IMG/VR virus record: IMGVR_UViG_3300025012_000231
Coordinates: 1 to 31,133 of that record
Reading direction: 5' to 3' (one strand)
Origin: a virus
DNA length: 31,133 nucleotides
In this document: piece by piece, positions 16,777 through 24,320 of the stretch
Numbering within the stretch: position 1 is the stretch's first letter
Layout of the letters: the number at the start of each line of letters is the position of its first letter
Position numbers and translations under genes: made by a program
Notes under the pieces: model-generated
Told to the model about the DNA's origin: nothing
The model's database searches: none
Seen by the model: only the letters and a program-made list of their open reading frames with translations

Positions 16777-18180
16777 TTACTTTTGATTTTTATCTAATCC
16801 ATCTTTACTTTCTCCACTCTTTTCAATTTTTAATTTATCAGTTTTTGCATCTGTATAAGACGGATTTTGTCCAAACACAGGCTTAACTTTAGATTTTTTA
16901 AATTCTTCGAAATTCATAACATAGTTTGAATTAGAAGATTTAGAATTAAGTAAAGGATGTTTAAATGATATTTTTTCATCTAAACTTTCCACTTCATCTA
17001 GCTTTTCTTTAGATTTAACTAAAACTCCATCATCTCCATAATGATATACTATAGTATCTCCAATATGATGATCAAAACTTTCAAAATCATCAACTAGTAC
17101 TACAGCAACATAATTATCATCGTCAGAATCATAAAACTCCAAATAATCGGAATAACTAGCTTGACTTCCTATCATATCGTTTTTTAAAGATTCAAGCGTA
17201 CCTTTTTTAATAATTTTAACTAATTCATCATTATAGTCTGAACCTACCATTCCAGGTTTAACCTCATCAAATTCCAAGTATATATTTTTAGAATTTTCAT
17301 CTATTTTTTCTTCAGTTTCTTCTTCATCTTCTGTATCTAATAGATTTAATAGTGCTTTGGGTTTAGGAGTTTCTTCAGGAGATTTTTTACCTGGTCTAAA
17401 TGGATTAACATGAGGTTTACCTTTTTCTTTTTCCTTCTCTTTTTCTTTTGGCTTAACTTCGGGTAATACTTCTACTTCTTCAGTATTAGTTTCATCAATA
17501 GATTCGGAATTACATTTACATTTTCCTTTTACTATTGTACATTCACATTTTTCACATAATTTATCAATTTTTTCTTCAATTTTTTTCATTTCATCTAAAT
17601 AAAAAGTTGTTAAAACTTTATCATCTTTAATTATTTCTAAGTAACCCCCTAAACTTGAATAATATAAATCATAATCACTACCCTTTACAGTCTCATCTTC
17701 TTCAGGATAATCATATTGTTCTAAAGCTTGCTCTCCATCATTAAGCTCAATATAATTATCTGCAAAATATATTTGATATTCGTCAAATTCATCATAATAA
17801 GTATTTCCAATATATAAATTAAAATCTTTTATATTTTCAGTAATATTATTTTCATTTAAAAACTTTTCTCTTTTTAAGATACTATATACTCGTTCAATTG
17901 CCTCTAAAACAAATTGTGGCTCTGTACCAAACCTATTTTGATTTCTTAATGCGAACTCAACAATATCGTCAATTGATATATATAGACTTGCATTAAAAAT
18001 AAATTCCTCAACATTTTTATCATACTGTGATAATGCTCTCTCTATTTTAGAATATAATTCATCAGATATATCAGAAGACCTACTTGCTATTTCGGATAAT
18101 TGCAATTTAGCAGATTTTAATTCACTTGAATATTGAATTAAAAAGTCAGAATATGATTTCTCATTAATTATAGTTTCCAT
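16777..18180 (-). CDS. Hypothetical acidic protein with Cys cluster
   Basis: A 467-residue acidic protein of unknown function. Residues 1-110 are helical (METIINEKSYSDFLIQYSSE). A mid region is rich in Asp, Glu and Tyr. A Cys cluster at residues 209-223 (CEKCECTIVKGKCKC) could bind a metal. It is followed by a low-complexity KEKEKEKEKGK stretch, a Pro-rich linker and another acidic domain containing VGSDYNDELVKIIKKGTLE. The C-terminus is charged (ESKDGLDKNQK). The mix of acidic domains and flexible linkers would suit a scaffold or internal virion protein, but this is not demonstrated. It has its own late-promoter-like box about 20 bases upstream, inside the end of the homing endonuclease gene. 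Confidence 0.6.
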   Translation of the reverse strand: METIINEKSYSDFLIQYSSELKSAKLQLSEIASRSSDISDELYSKIERALSQYDKNVEEFIFNASLYISIDDIVEFALRNQNRFGTEPQFVLEAIERVYSILKREKFLNENNITENIKDFNLYIGNTYYDEFDEYQIYFADNYIELNDGEQALEQYDYPEEDETVKGSDYDLYYSSLGGYLEIIKDDKVLTTFYLDEMKKIEEKIDKLCEKCECTIVKGKCKCNSESIDETNTEEVEVLPEVKPKEKEKEKEKGKPHVNPFRPGKKSPEETPKPKALLNLLDTEDEEETEEKIDENSKNIYLEFDEVKPGMVGSDYNDELVKIIKKGTLESLKNDMIGSQASYSDYLEFYDSDDDNYVAVVLVDDFESFDHHIGDTIVYHYGDDGVLVKSKEKLDEVESLDEKISFKHPLLNSKSSNSNYVMNFEEFKKSKVKPVFGQNPSYTDAKTDKLKIEKSGESKDGLDKNQK

Positions 18181-18200
18181 TTAATAATATTATTTTTTTT

Positions 18201-18211
18201 TATTTATTCAA
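18201..18211 (-). promoter_or_regulatory. Candidate late promoter inside the end of the homing endonuclease gene
   Basis: On the minus strand TTGAATAAATA lies about 20 bases before the ATG at 18180 and overlaps the last codons and stop of the endonuclease gene at 18204. It would restore independent expression of the gene downstream of the inserted endonuclease. Confidence 0.45.
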
Positions 18212-20180
18212 TTTTTTTTAGATTATTCCATTCAAATTTATAATTCCCACAATCATACACTCTATAAATATTCCTACTTATCATTATATCATGTTCAGTC
18301 ATATTACTGTCATAACCCTCTGCTATCAATTTATCCTTTCTAAAATTAAACCTATGCCTCCTTACTCCATCTACTACATACCAATAATTAGGTCTGCTGG
18401 TACTCACATACTCAAATCCTAATTTAATATACAAGTTATTATCCTTGGCGTTTGTCCAACATCTATTAGCATAACTTATAATTTTAATAGGAGTATACTC
18501 TTCCACAAAATATTTAAATAGTTTAGACGCTGCACCTATTACACTAGTATTTAACTTATTACAAAACCTTAATAACTCATACTCTCCATTTTTAGATACT
18601 TGGCCTAAACTTTTTCTTTTATTACCAAATGTCATCAAACTAACTAACTCCTCTCCATAATACAAACCTATATTATATTTACTTACACACTTGCCCTGCA
18701 AATGATTATCTTCTAAAAACTGATTAGACTCTTTAAACGAGACTTCTTTAATTCTACACTTCCTAGAATATATTCTATTAAGAGTCTTATTTAAAAGGTT
18801 AAGTATACGTGATTTAATAATATCTTGCATATAAGTCCAGTCATCTTCCCATATATGAATTAAAGTTATATCATTTTTAATAGCAAGTTCAGTTTTTGTT
18901 AAATGATAGTTTTTATCTCTATATAATTCATTATGCCAATATACTCCATTAAATTCAAATGCTAATTTATAATCAGGTAAATATACGTCAAGTTCCTTTG
19001 GAGAAATAACACTTCTGTCATTAACTGTAATACTTATTAGAGTGTCTATTGATAAAATAAAATCATAAATACTTTTTTGAGAATCAGAGTAACTATATAC
19101 TGGATTACAATGAATACACGGAGTAACTTTATATCTTATTACTCTTAAATATAAAAAATTTAAAAGTATTGAGTACTCATTATTACATTTATCACATAAA
19201 ATTTTAATATTTCTATTTAAATCTATACTTAGAATATTTAAATTATCATATTTTTCTTTTATTCTAATGATAGATTTTTTTAAATTATTATCTTTTATTT
19301 TATCAGTAATATATTTAGATTTAGTTGGATTATCTACCCCATACTTTTCTATTAAAGACTTTTTTATTTTATCTTTAACTAAACCAAATTGAACATTATA
19401 GTCAACTTGGTATTTATCATTACATGTATTTTTTCTTTTAATATTTGAAGTTTGTATTTCTTCTTTATCTCTATTTAAATGAGAATTTTTAATTTTATTT
19501 CTTATTTTTTCTGATTGATTCGGATGGCTAACACCATACTTTTTAATAGAAGTATTTTTAATTTTATCTCTAATTTCTTTAGATTGAGAAATATATTCTA
19601 CTCCGCGTCTTTCTAAATTAGTTTTTTTAATTTTTTCTTTAACTTTTTCTAATTGAAAGACATTATCTATTCCATATTTTTGTTTTATTTTTAGTCTAAT
19701 TTCGTCTTTGCTCTTATTAAATGGATGGTCAGTTTTTGTTTTACCATTCTTATAAGCAACTTCCCATGGAGAGTTACCTCCATTTTTTTTCATAGTTTCT
19801 TTTTTAAGTAGAATCGTTTCTTCATTAATTACGCATTGTGAACAACAATACTTTCTATACCCAATTGAAATATTTCTATAATCAACAATATTATTACATT
19901 CTTTATTATTACATTTAATTATAGAAGTTATATCATTTATATAATGATATAATAATTGATTAAAATATTTATCATTTCTTAATAAACTTTCCAAACTATT
20001 TTTAATACTGTAATTTAAAACTTCTAAATATAAATTAAAATAATTTTTCTTTATATATTTTTCAGTACATCTGGACGCTGGCCTATCTAATATAAAATCT
20101 ATTATACCATTATACGAATCTTTAGGTTTTTCTGTAAAAACATTTTCTTCTAAAAGACTAATAACTTTATTTTTATCCAT
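18204..20180 (-). CDS. Free-standing homing endonuclease (EDxHD / Vsr-like nuclease fold)
   Basis: A 658-residue site-specific endonuclease of the family that includes phage Hef and I-Bth0305I-type enzymes. An N-terminal Cys cluster (C90, C95, C112, C113, C116) probably binds zinc. Residues of about 158-305 hold repeated basic units (for example KIKKTNLERRGVEYISQS and KIKNTSIKKYGVSHPNQS) that presumably read DNA. A second CxxC pair is at 329/332 and 355/358. The Vsr-like nuclease follows: KELDVYLPDYKLAFEFNGVY (396-414), then HLTKTELAIKNDITLIHIWE and DDW. The C-terminal region has SLMTFGNKR, ELLRFCNKLNTSVIGAASKL and ISYANRCWT, typical of this family. It is inserted between the tail tube gene and the 16777-18180 gene, after a terminator. 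It appears intact. Confidence 0.9.
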   Translation of the reverse strand: MDKNKVISLLEENVFTEKPKDSYNGIIDFILDRPASRCTEKYIKKNYFNLYLEVLNYSIKNSLESLLRNDKYFNQLLYHYINDITSIIKCNNKECNNIVDYRNISIGYRKYCCSQCVINEETILLKKETMKKNGGNSPWEVAYKNGKTKTDHPFNKSKDEIRLKIKQKYGIDNVFQLEKVKEKIKKTNLERRGVEYISQSKEIRDKIKNTSIKKYGVSHPNQSEKIRNKIKNSHLNRDKEEIQTSNIKRKNTCNDKYQVDYNVQFGLVKDKIKKSLIEKYGVDNPTKSKYITDKIKDNNLKKSIIRIKEKYDNLNILSIDLNRNIKILCDKCNNEYSILLNFLYLRVIRYKVTPCIHCNPVYSYSDSQKSIYDFILSIDTLISITVNDRSVISPKELDVYLPDYKLAFEFNGVYWHNELYRDKNYHLTKTELAIKNDITLIHIWEDDWTYMQDIIKSRILNLLNKTLNRIYSRKCRIKEVSFKESNQFLEDNHLQGKCVSKYNIGLYYGEELVSLMTFGNKRKSLGQVSKNGEYELLRFCNKLNTSVIGAASKLFKYFVEEYTPIKIISYANRCWTNAKDNNLYIKLGFEYVSTSRPNYWYVVDGVRRHRFNFRKDKLIAEGYDSNMTEHDIMISRNIYRVYDCGNYKFEWNNLKKIE

Positions 20181-20198
20181 TTCTGTATTTGCTAAACT

Positions 20199-20226
20199 AA
20201 AAGAGCTGCATTATGCAGCTCTTTTT
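20199..20226 (-). terminator. Rho-independent terminator after the tail tube gene
   Basis: An 11-bp perfect stem (AAAGAGCTGCA / TGCAGCTCTTT) with a 3-base loop has a short T run on either side, so it could work on both strands. It lies between the tail tube stop (20254) and the start of the homing endonuclease (20180), and would shield the endonuclease from tail tube transcription. Confidence 0.8.
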
Positions 20227-20253
20227 ATATTAAAAAGAATTAGTTTTGTTTTT

Positions 20254-20814
20254 TTATGGTTTTCTTATTTCTGTCCAAGAGTCTGCTCTTAATGATAAGT
20301 CTAATGCATAAAGTTCTTCTGAATTATAATCTAAAGCCATAGGATTAAATTTTTCATTTAATATAACGGGACTAAATTTAAATTCTCTAAAAATATCTCC
20401 GTTTTTGTTGTGTATAGCAATATAACATTCTCCGGCATAATCTTTTTTAAGTCCTTGTGATCCTGTCTCAGGGTCAAATTGAATATCTGCCCATTTACGT
20501 AGTATATTATATACGTACATACTATTATTATCGTTTAAGTTAACGGTGAAGTTAATTTTAAGATCTGCTGTAGTATTTTCAGGTTTAGACTTAGCATATG
20601 ACCTAGTCGAGAATTTATATTTTTGTTCAACGACTCCAACTGGCGTAATTTCAGGTAGTCCTTCTATTTTTAGAACGTGTTCAACTAAAATTTCAGATCC
20701 TGCTGAAACTGTAGCCGGAGGAGTTATAATAACTTGAAATTGATTTAAAAATACAGGTTCGTAGTTTTTTACACTAGCTGTTGAATTTTTAAAATGTGGT
20801 AAGCCTGATGCCAT
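20254..20814 (-). CDS. Tail tube protein (T4 gp19-like)
   Basis: A 186-residue protein with the layout of the T4-type tail tube subunit (gp19, about 163 residues). NQFQVIITPPA near residue 25 forms the first strand; VEHVLKIEGLPEITPVGVVE matches the segment where gp19 has a short loop and PxG; TADLKINFTVNLNDN matches the central strand; MYVYNILRKWADIQFDPETG is the helix; and EELYALDLSLRADSWTEI ends the fold, like the gp19 terminus with its aromatic-acidic pair. It would polymerise into the inner tube of the contractile tail. A late-promoter-like box sits 30 bases upstream and a strong terminator follows, giving it its own short transcript, as expected for an abundant protein. Confidence 0.85.
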   Translation of the reverse strand: MASGLPHFKNSTASVKNYEPVFLNQFQVIITPPATVSAGSEILVEHVLKIEGLPEITPVGVVEQKYKFSTRSYAKSKPENTTADLKINFTVNLNDNNSMYVYNILRKWADIQFDPETGSQGLKKDYAGECYIAIHNKNGDIFREFKFSPVILNEKFNPMALDYNSEELYALDLSLRADSWTEIRKP

Positions 20815-20843
20815 CTATATAGTATTATTTTTAGTTATTTATT

Positions 20844-20860
20844 TTATTTATTTATTCAAA
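20844..20860 (-). promoter_or_regulatory. Candidate late promoter before the tail tube gene
   Basis: The minus strand reads TTTGAATAAATAAATAA, ending about 30 bases before the ATG at 20814, in the gap after LRR paralog 5. It is almost identical to the box at 26731-26748. Confidence 0.55.
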
Positions 20861-20870
20861 AAAAAAACTT

Positions 20871-21506
20871 TTAAACATAAACGTCTTCTTTTACATCAAT
20901 TACTTCTATTACTTCTTTTTTTGTAAATTTCTTTGTATTATTAGAACAATCAAACCATCCATTAATTGTAGTAGGAGCTCCTTCAAGACTAGTTAAATAA
21001 TTATAAGAACAATCAAAACCTCCATTAACTGTAACAGGGGCTCCTTCAAGACTAGTTAACTTATTATTAGAACAATAAAAATATCCATTAACTGTAACAG
21101 GAGCTCCTTCAAGACTAGTTAACTTATTATAAAAACATGAAAAATATCCATTAACCGTCATAGGAGCTCCTTCTAGACTAGTTAAGTTAGTATTAGAACA
21201 ATCAAAATTTCCAACTACTTCTTCTATATTTAGCTCTCTTAAATCGTTTATTTCCTTTATTCTAACATTACTAATTATGACTTTAATATTCTTAAAGTCT
21301 TCTATATTATTTTTAGTTATAAGCATATCTTTATTAAAAGGTTTAGCAATAAATATTTGTTCTTTGGTATAGCCTTTATTTAGGTAAGGAAGTAACAGGT
21401 CATCCCAACGTTCTTTAAGTCTTCTAGGTATAAATATATCTTTAGCACTAAGTTTAGGAGTTTCTTCTTCAGATATAAATTGTTCAAACAGCTTTATATG
21501 TTTCAT
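20871..21506 (-). CDS. LRR family paralog 5
   Basis: A 211-residue member with leader MKHIKLFEQFISEEETPK, conserved head, four clean repeats plus a partial one, and cap FTKKEVIEVIDVKEDV. It starts 5 bases after the upstream membrane protein gene stops. Its 3' end shares 74 identical bases with LRR paralog 6 (20922-20995 equals 22744-22817), and both have the head variant AKPFNKDMLITKNN, so these two have exchanged sequence or arisen by recent duplication. The final cap residues (EDVYV) differ from the usual GKVYV. The function is inferred from the family. Confidence 0.85.
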   Translation of the reverse strand: MKHIKLFEQFISEEETPKLSAKDIFIPRRLKERWDDLLLPYLNKGYTKEQIFIAKPFNKDMLITKNNIEDFKNIKVIISNVRIKEINDLRELNIEEVVGNFDCSNTNLTSLEGAPMTVNGYFSCFYNKLTSLEGAPVTVNGYFYCSNNKLTSLEGAPVTVNGGFDCSYNYLTSLEGAPTTINGWFDCSNNTKKFTKKEVIEVIDVKEDVYV

Positions 21507-21511
21507 TATTT

Positions 21512-21838
21512 TTATGAATTTATTTGAGTAGAAGTATCTATTGTTTGCGATGTATCTGACAATTTTACAACTTCGTCTGATACAGATGGTCCAGTTGATA
21601 ATTTGCGTACACCTAATAATGATGCTCCTAATGTTATTATACCAGATGAGTAAAAAATTATGTCGTTTTTATTACTTATATATGAAAAATCTATGCATCC
21701 ATATATAAAGCATAATAGTCCTATTAAGATTGTAATAACTCCACATACTCCAGTAGAACTAGTTTTTCCATCGGAATTAGACAGCATTTGTTGCCAGCTA
21801 AATTTATTAATATTTTCTTTTAAATCTTCAATTGTCAT
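21512..21838 (-). CDS. Small membrane protein with two transmembrane segments
   Basis: A 108-residue protein. The N-terminus MTIEDLKENINKFSWQQM leads into SNSDGKTSSTG, then two hydrophobic segments at about residues 31-50 (GVCGVITILIGLLCFIYGC) and 61-80 (IIFYSSGIITLGASLLGV). The C-terminus is polar and Ser/Thr-rich. Proteins of this kind appear in T4-like phages among virion genes, but I do not know a function; a role in head assembly on the membrane or in injection is possible. It lies in the run of - strand genes, 7 bases after the 60-residue gene at 21846-22028 and 5 bases before LRR paralog 5. Confidence 0.65.
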   Translation of the reverse strand: MTIEDLKENINKFSWQQMLSNSDGKTSSTGVCGVITILIGLLCFIYGCIDFSYISNKNDIIFYSSGIITLGASLLGVRKLSTGPSVSDEVVKLSDTSQTIDTSTQINS

Positions 21839-21845
21839 TTTTTAT

Positions 21846-22028
21846 TTATATTTTTATTTCTCCTCTATATATAATTTGATTAAAATCGCTCATATGGTCT
21901 ATTACGAATCGTTTAGCAGAATCTTCAGATTTAAAATATAAAAAATCATATTTATCTATTACTCCAATAAGATAATTAATTTTTACTTCATATCTATAGT
22001 TATCATCAGACTTATATGTATAATCCAT
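21846..22028 (-). CDS. Small hypothetical protein (60 aa)
   Basis: This small protein reads MDYTYKSDDNYRYEVKINYL and ends RVFIDHM-like and SDFNQIIYRGEIKI. It is rich in Tyr, Asp and Lys, with no membrane segment. It is kept as a gene because it fills the gap between neighbours with tight spacing (12 bases before, 7 after), is on the same strand and has a normal ATG. It may be a small beta-alpha fold. The family is unknown. Confidence 0.5.
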   Translation of the reverse strand: MDYTYKSDDNYRYEVKINYLIGVIDKYDFLYFKSEDSAKRFVIDHMSDFNQIIYRGEIKI

Positions 22029-22040
22029 ATTATTTAATTT

Positions 22041-22670
22041 TTATTTAGGAGGGGTAGTCGCTGCTTCTTTTTTTCTATCTATTACTCCATAAATTATTTT
22101 ACTTCCTTTTTTAAAGTCTTGAATACTCCTAAATCTAAAAAATGTGGATCCTTCTACTACTATTGCAGTATAAGAAATTTTTGAATTTCCTAATTCAGTT
22201 TTAGCTTTAGATATATTTTGTGGATTTATTAATTCAATTTGTAATTGATTTGTTGTATCATCTGCTTCATTTAATGGAAATGTAAAGTATATAATATACA
22301 CGTCACCAGATCTCCAATTATCAGAGTATAGTATGCCATCTAATTCGTCTTTATCAGAATCATCTAAGTTTCTCCATTTTTCTATTTTATAATTTCCTTT
22401 TTTAAATCCAATTGGTGAATCCCTTTCCATATTTCCAACTGAATATCCTTCGTCTTTTAAGTATTTTCTTGCATCATAAAATGCTTGAAAATCAGTTTCT
22501 CCTTTATCTACTTTTTCGGCTAATGCTACGTTTCTATTTTCGATTCCAAAATCATTTTTAATTAAATCAATATCAGATACTTTTTTATTAATGAAATCAT
22601 ATAAGGTTTCATTTTTAATACTTACTAAATTTTCTTGTATAAATTCTTCAAATAATTTTATAAATTTCAT
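22041..22670 (-). CDS. Hypothetical protein with CTS-like N-terminus
   Basis: The ATG at 22670 is chosen because it gives MKFIKLFEEFIQENLVS, the shared leader with an I-Q-E site. A longer start at 22700 would add a low-complexity (FKNKNKNKN) stretch encoded by a hexanucleotide run and overlap LRR paralog 6. The remaining 195 residues show NRNVALAEKVDKGETDF, YLKDEGYSVGNMERDSPIGF and a beta-rich part ending in STFFRFRSIQDF and IIYGVIDRKK. I do not recognise the fold. The leader groups it with the proposed head-packaged proteins, and the start lies about 20 bases after the end of LRR 6. Confidence 0.65.
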   Translation of the reverse strand: MKFIKLFEEFIQENLVSIKNETLYDFINKKVSDIDLIKNDFGIENRNVALAEKVDKGETDFQAFYDARKYLKDEGYSVGNMERDSPIGFKKGNYKIEKWRNLDDSDKDELDGILYSDNWRSGDVYIIYFTFPLNEADDTTNQLQIELINPQNISKAKTELGNSKISYTAIVVEGSTFFRFRSIQDFKKGSKIIYGVIDRKKEAATTPPK

Positions 22671-22692
22671 ATTTTTATTTTTATTTTTATTT

Positions 22693-23328
22693 TTAAACAT
22701 AAACCTTTCCTTTTACATCAATTACTTCTCTTACTTCTTTTTCTGTAAATTTCTTTGTATTATTAGAACAATCAAACCATCCATTAATTGTAGTAGGAGC
22801 TCCTTCAAGACTAGTTAGTTTATTCGTATTACAATCAAAATATCCATTAAATGTAGCAGGAGCTCCTTCAAGACTAGTTATATTATTAATAAAACAATAA
22901 TAACTTCCCTTAGCTATAGTAGGACCCCCTTCAAGACTATTTAACTTATTATTAGAACAATAAAAACCTCCATTAACTGTAGTAGGAGATCCTTCAAGAC
23001 TAGTTAAACTATTATTAGAACAATAAAAAAAACCAGTTACTTCGTCTATATCTAGCCCACTCAAATAAGTTATTTCATGTATTCTAACGTTACCTATTAT
23101 AACTTTAATATTCTTAAAGTCTTCTATATTATTTTTAGTTATAAGCATATCTTTATTAAAAGGTTTAGCGACAAATATTTGTTCTTTAGTATAACCTTTA
23201 TTTAGGTAAGGAAGTAACAGGTCATCCCAACGTTCTTTAAGTCTTCTAGGTATAAATATATCTTTAGCACTAAGTTTAGGAGTTTCTTCTTCAGATATAA
23301 ACTGCTCAAAAAGTTTTATATGTTTCAT
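22693..23328 (-). CDS. LRR family paralog 6
   Basis: A 211-residue member with leader MKHIKLFEQFISEEETPK, four repeats, a partial fifth and cap FTEKEVREVIDVKGK. Its ATG overlaps the stop of the upstream gene as ATGA (23325-23328), so the two genes are probably coupled in translation. The second and third repeats are the most diverged (NKLNSLEGGPTIAKGS, INNITSLEGAP). It is closely related to paralog 5 in the head and shares 74 identical bases with it near the 3' end. Its inferred role is the same as that of the other members. Confidence 0.85.
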   Translation of the reverse strand: MKHIKLFEQFISEEETPKLSAKDIFIPRRLKERWDDLLLPYLNKGYTKEQIFVAKPFNKDMLITKNNIEDFKNIKVIIGNVRIHEITYLSGLDIDEVTGFFYCSNNSLTSLEGSPTTVNGGFYCSNNKLNSLEGGPTIAKGSYYCFINNITSLEGAPATFNGYFDCNTNKLTSLEGAPTTINGWFDCSNNTKKFTEKEVREVIDVKGKVYV

Positions 23329-24020
23329 TTTAATTCGTCTTGATTTAAATCTAGTACTTTATTAAAATTGTCATTTGATATTAACACAACTTTCATAGGC
23401 TGGTTATTAGTATATTCTAAGTAATTTAATTTTGGGAATGCTATAAATTTAATATCATTATATTCAAACAAAAATGGGGATTCAATTTGTTCTTTAAATA
23501 TATCAGATCCTGATGGTAATGTAATACTAGTTTTTTTAGATTTTACCCCTATATTTTTAGCAAAAAACTCTACAATATTTTTATTTGAAGTTTCAGTAAA
23601 TATTAATAGACTATTAATATTCGTTTCTAAAGTTTTTAAAAGACTTGGGAATAATGTATTGTTTAAATAAGTAAAATATTGTTGTTCTTTAAGTATATTT
23701 TCAGCTTGCTTAATTGATTCATCATCTTTAGTGTCATTCGCAGGCTCAGCTTCATTAATGAATGATAAAAAATCTTTAGTATATTGTTCATCTATTTTAT
23801 AAGTAAACCAGTTTGATTTTTCATTTAATTTAATACCAAATAATGATTTATTATTATAATTTATAGTTGAAATATAAAATTTTTTATTATTTGTTAGTTC
23901 TATTAATCTTATAGATTCTTTATTATTTTCTTTTATTAAAGAAATATTTTTTATTCTATTAGGTAAAATATTATTAGAATATAAAAAATTAGAGATTATA
24001 GTATTTAATTGTCTTTCCAT
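23325..24020 (-). CDS. Hypothetical protein
   Basis: A 231-residue protein beginning MERQLNTIISNFLYSNNILP. It has alternating hydrophobic segments (SLLIFTETSNKNIVEFFAKN, IESPFLFEYNDIKFIAFPKL), a central acidic linker (FINEAEPANDTKDDES) and a C-terminus KVLDLNQDELK. No motif is recognised. The overall look is of a mixed alpha/beta domain with a flexible middle. It is tightly packed: its ATG directly follows the stop of the 24021-24320 gene, and its TGA overlaps the ATG of LRR 6. It lacks the CTS-like leader, although FINEAE inside the protein around residue 91 contains an I-N-E site. Confidence 0.6.
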   Translation of the reverse strand: MERQLNTIISNFLYSNNILPNRIKNISLIKENNKESIRLIELTNNKKFYISTINYNNKSLFGIKLNEKSNWFTYKIDEQYTKDFLSFINEAEPANDTKDDESIKQAENILKEQQYFTYLNNTLFPSLLKTLETNINSLLIFTETSNKNIVEFFAKNIGVKSKKTSITLPSGSDIFKEQIESPFLFEYNDIKFIAFPKLNYLEYTNNQPMKVVLISNDNFNKVLDLNQDELK

Positions 24021-24320
24021 TTAATTTAATTTATTTTGAATAAAATATGTTATTTTAATACTACCATCAGCTTGAGTATCTATATCAAATAATTCAGTAT
24101 CCCATAGATCTCCTAGGACATCATTCATTAGTTCTATGGTTAAAGTATCTTCTGGAATAACATTATACACATAATTTCCATCTGTAGTTACTCCATCATA
24201 TTCTATATCTCTAGCATGTTCTTTAAAGGTATTCCATAATATTTTTTTAATTTCATCTGGGTGATACTCTTCAAATTCATTAATAAATTCCTCAAATATT
24301 TTAATGTGTTTCATTTTCAT
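24021..24320 (-). CDS. Small protein with CTS-like N-terminus
   Basis: A 99-residue protein starting MKMKHIKIFEEFINEFEEYH. Either the first or third codon could start translation; the first forms an ATGA overlap with the stop of LRR paralog 7, favouring coupling. The leader matches the shared pattern, with I-N-E at residues 13-15. The rest (IKKILWNTFKEHARDIEY, VYNVIPEDTLTIELM, DIDTQADGSIKITYFI) looks like a compact alpha/beta domain and is unrelated to the LRR proteins. It ends exactly where the next ATG begins. It is a candidate packaged protein of unknown activity. Confidence 0.65.
   Translation of the reverse strand: MKMKHIKIFEEFINEFEEYHPDEIKKILWNTFKEHARDIEYDGVTTDGNYVYNVIPEDTLTIELMNDVLGDLWDTELFDIDTQADGSIKITYFIQNKLN

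Noticed and set aside
20940-21200. Regularly spaced repeats that look like a CRISPR array
   Set aside because: The period is 63 bp, in frame, and encodes 21-residue LRRs inside an intact ORF; there are no unique spacers of constant length.
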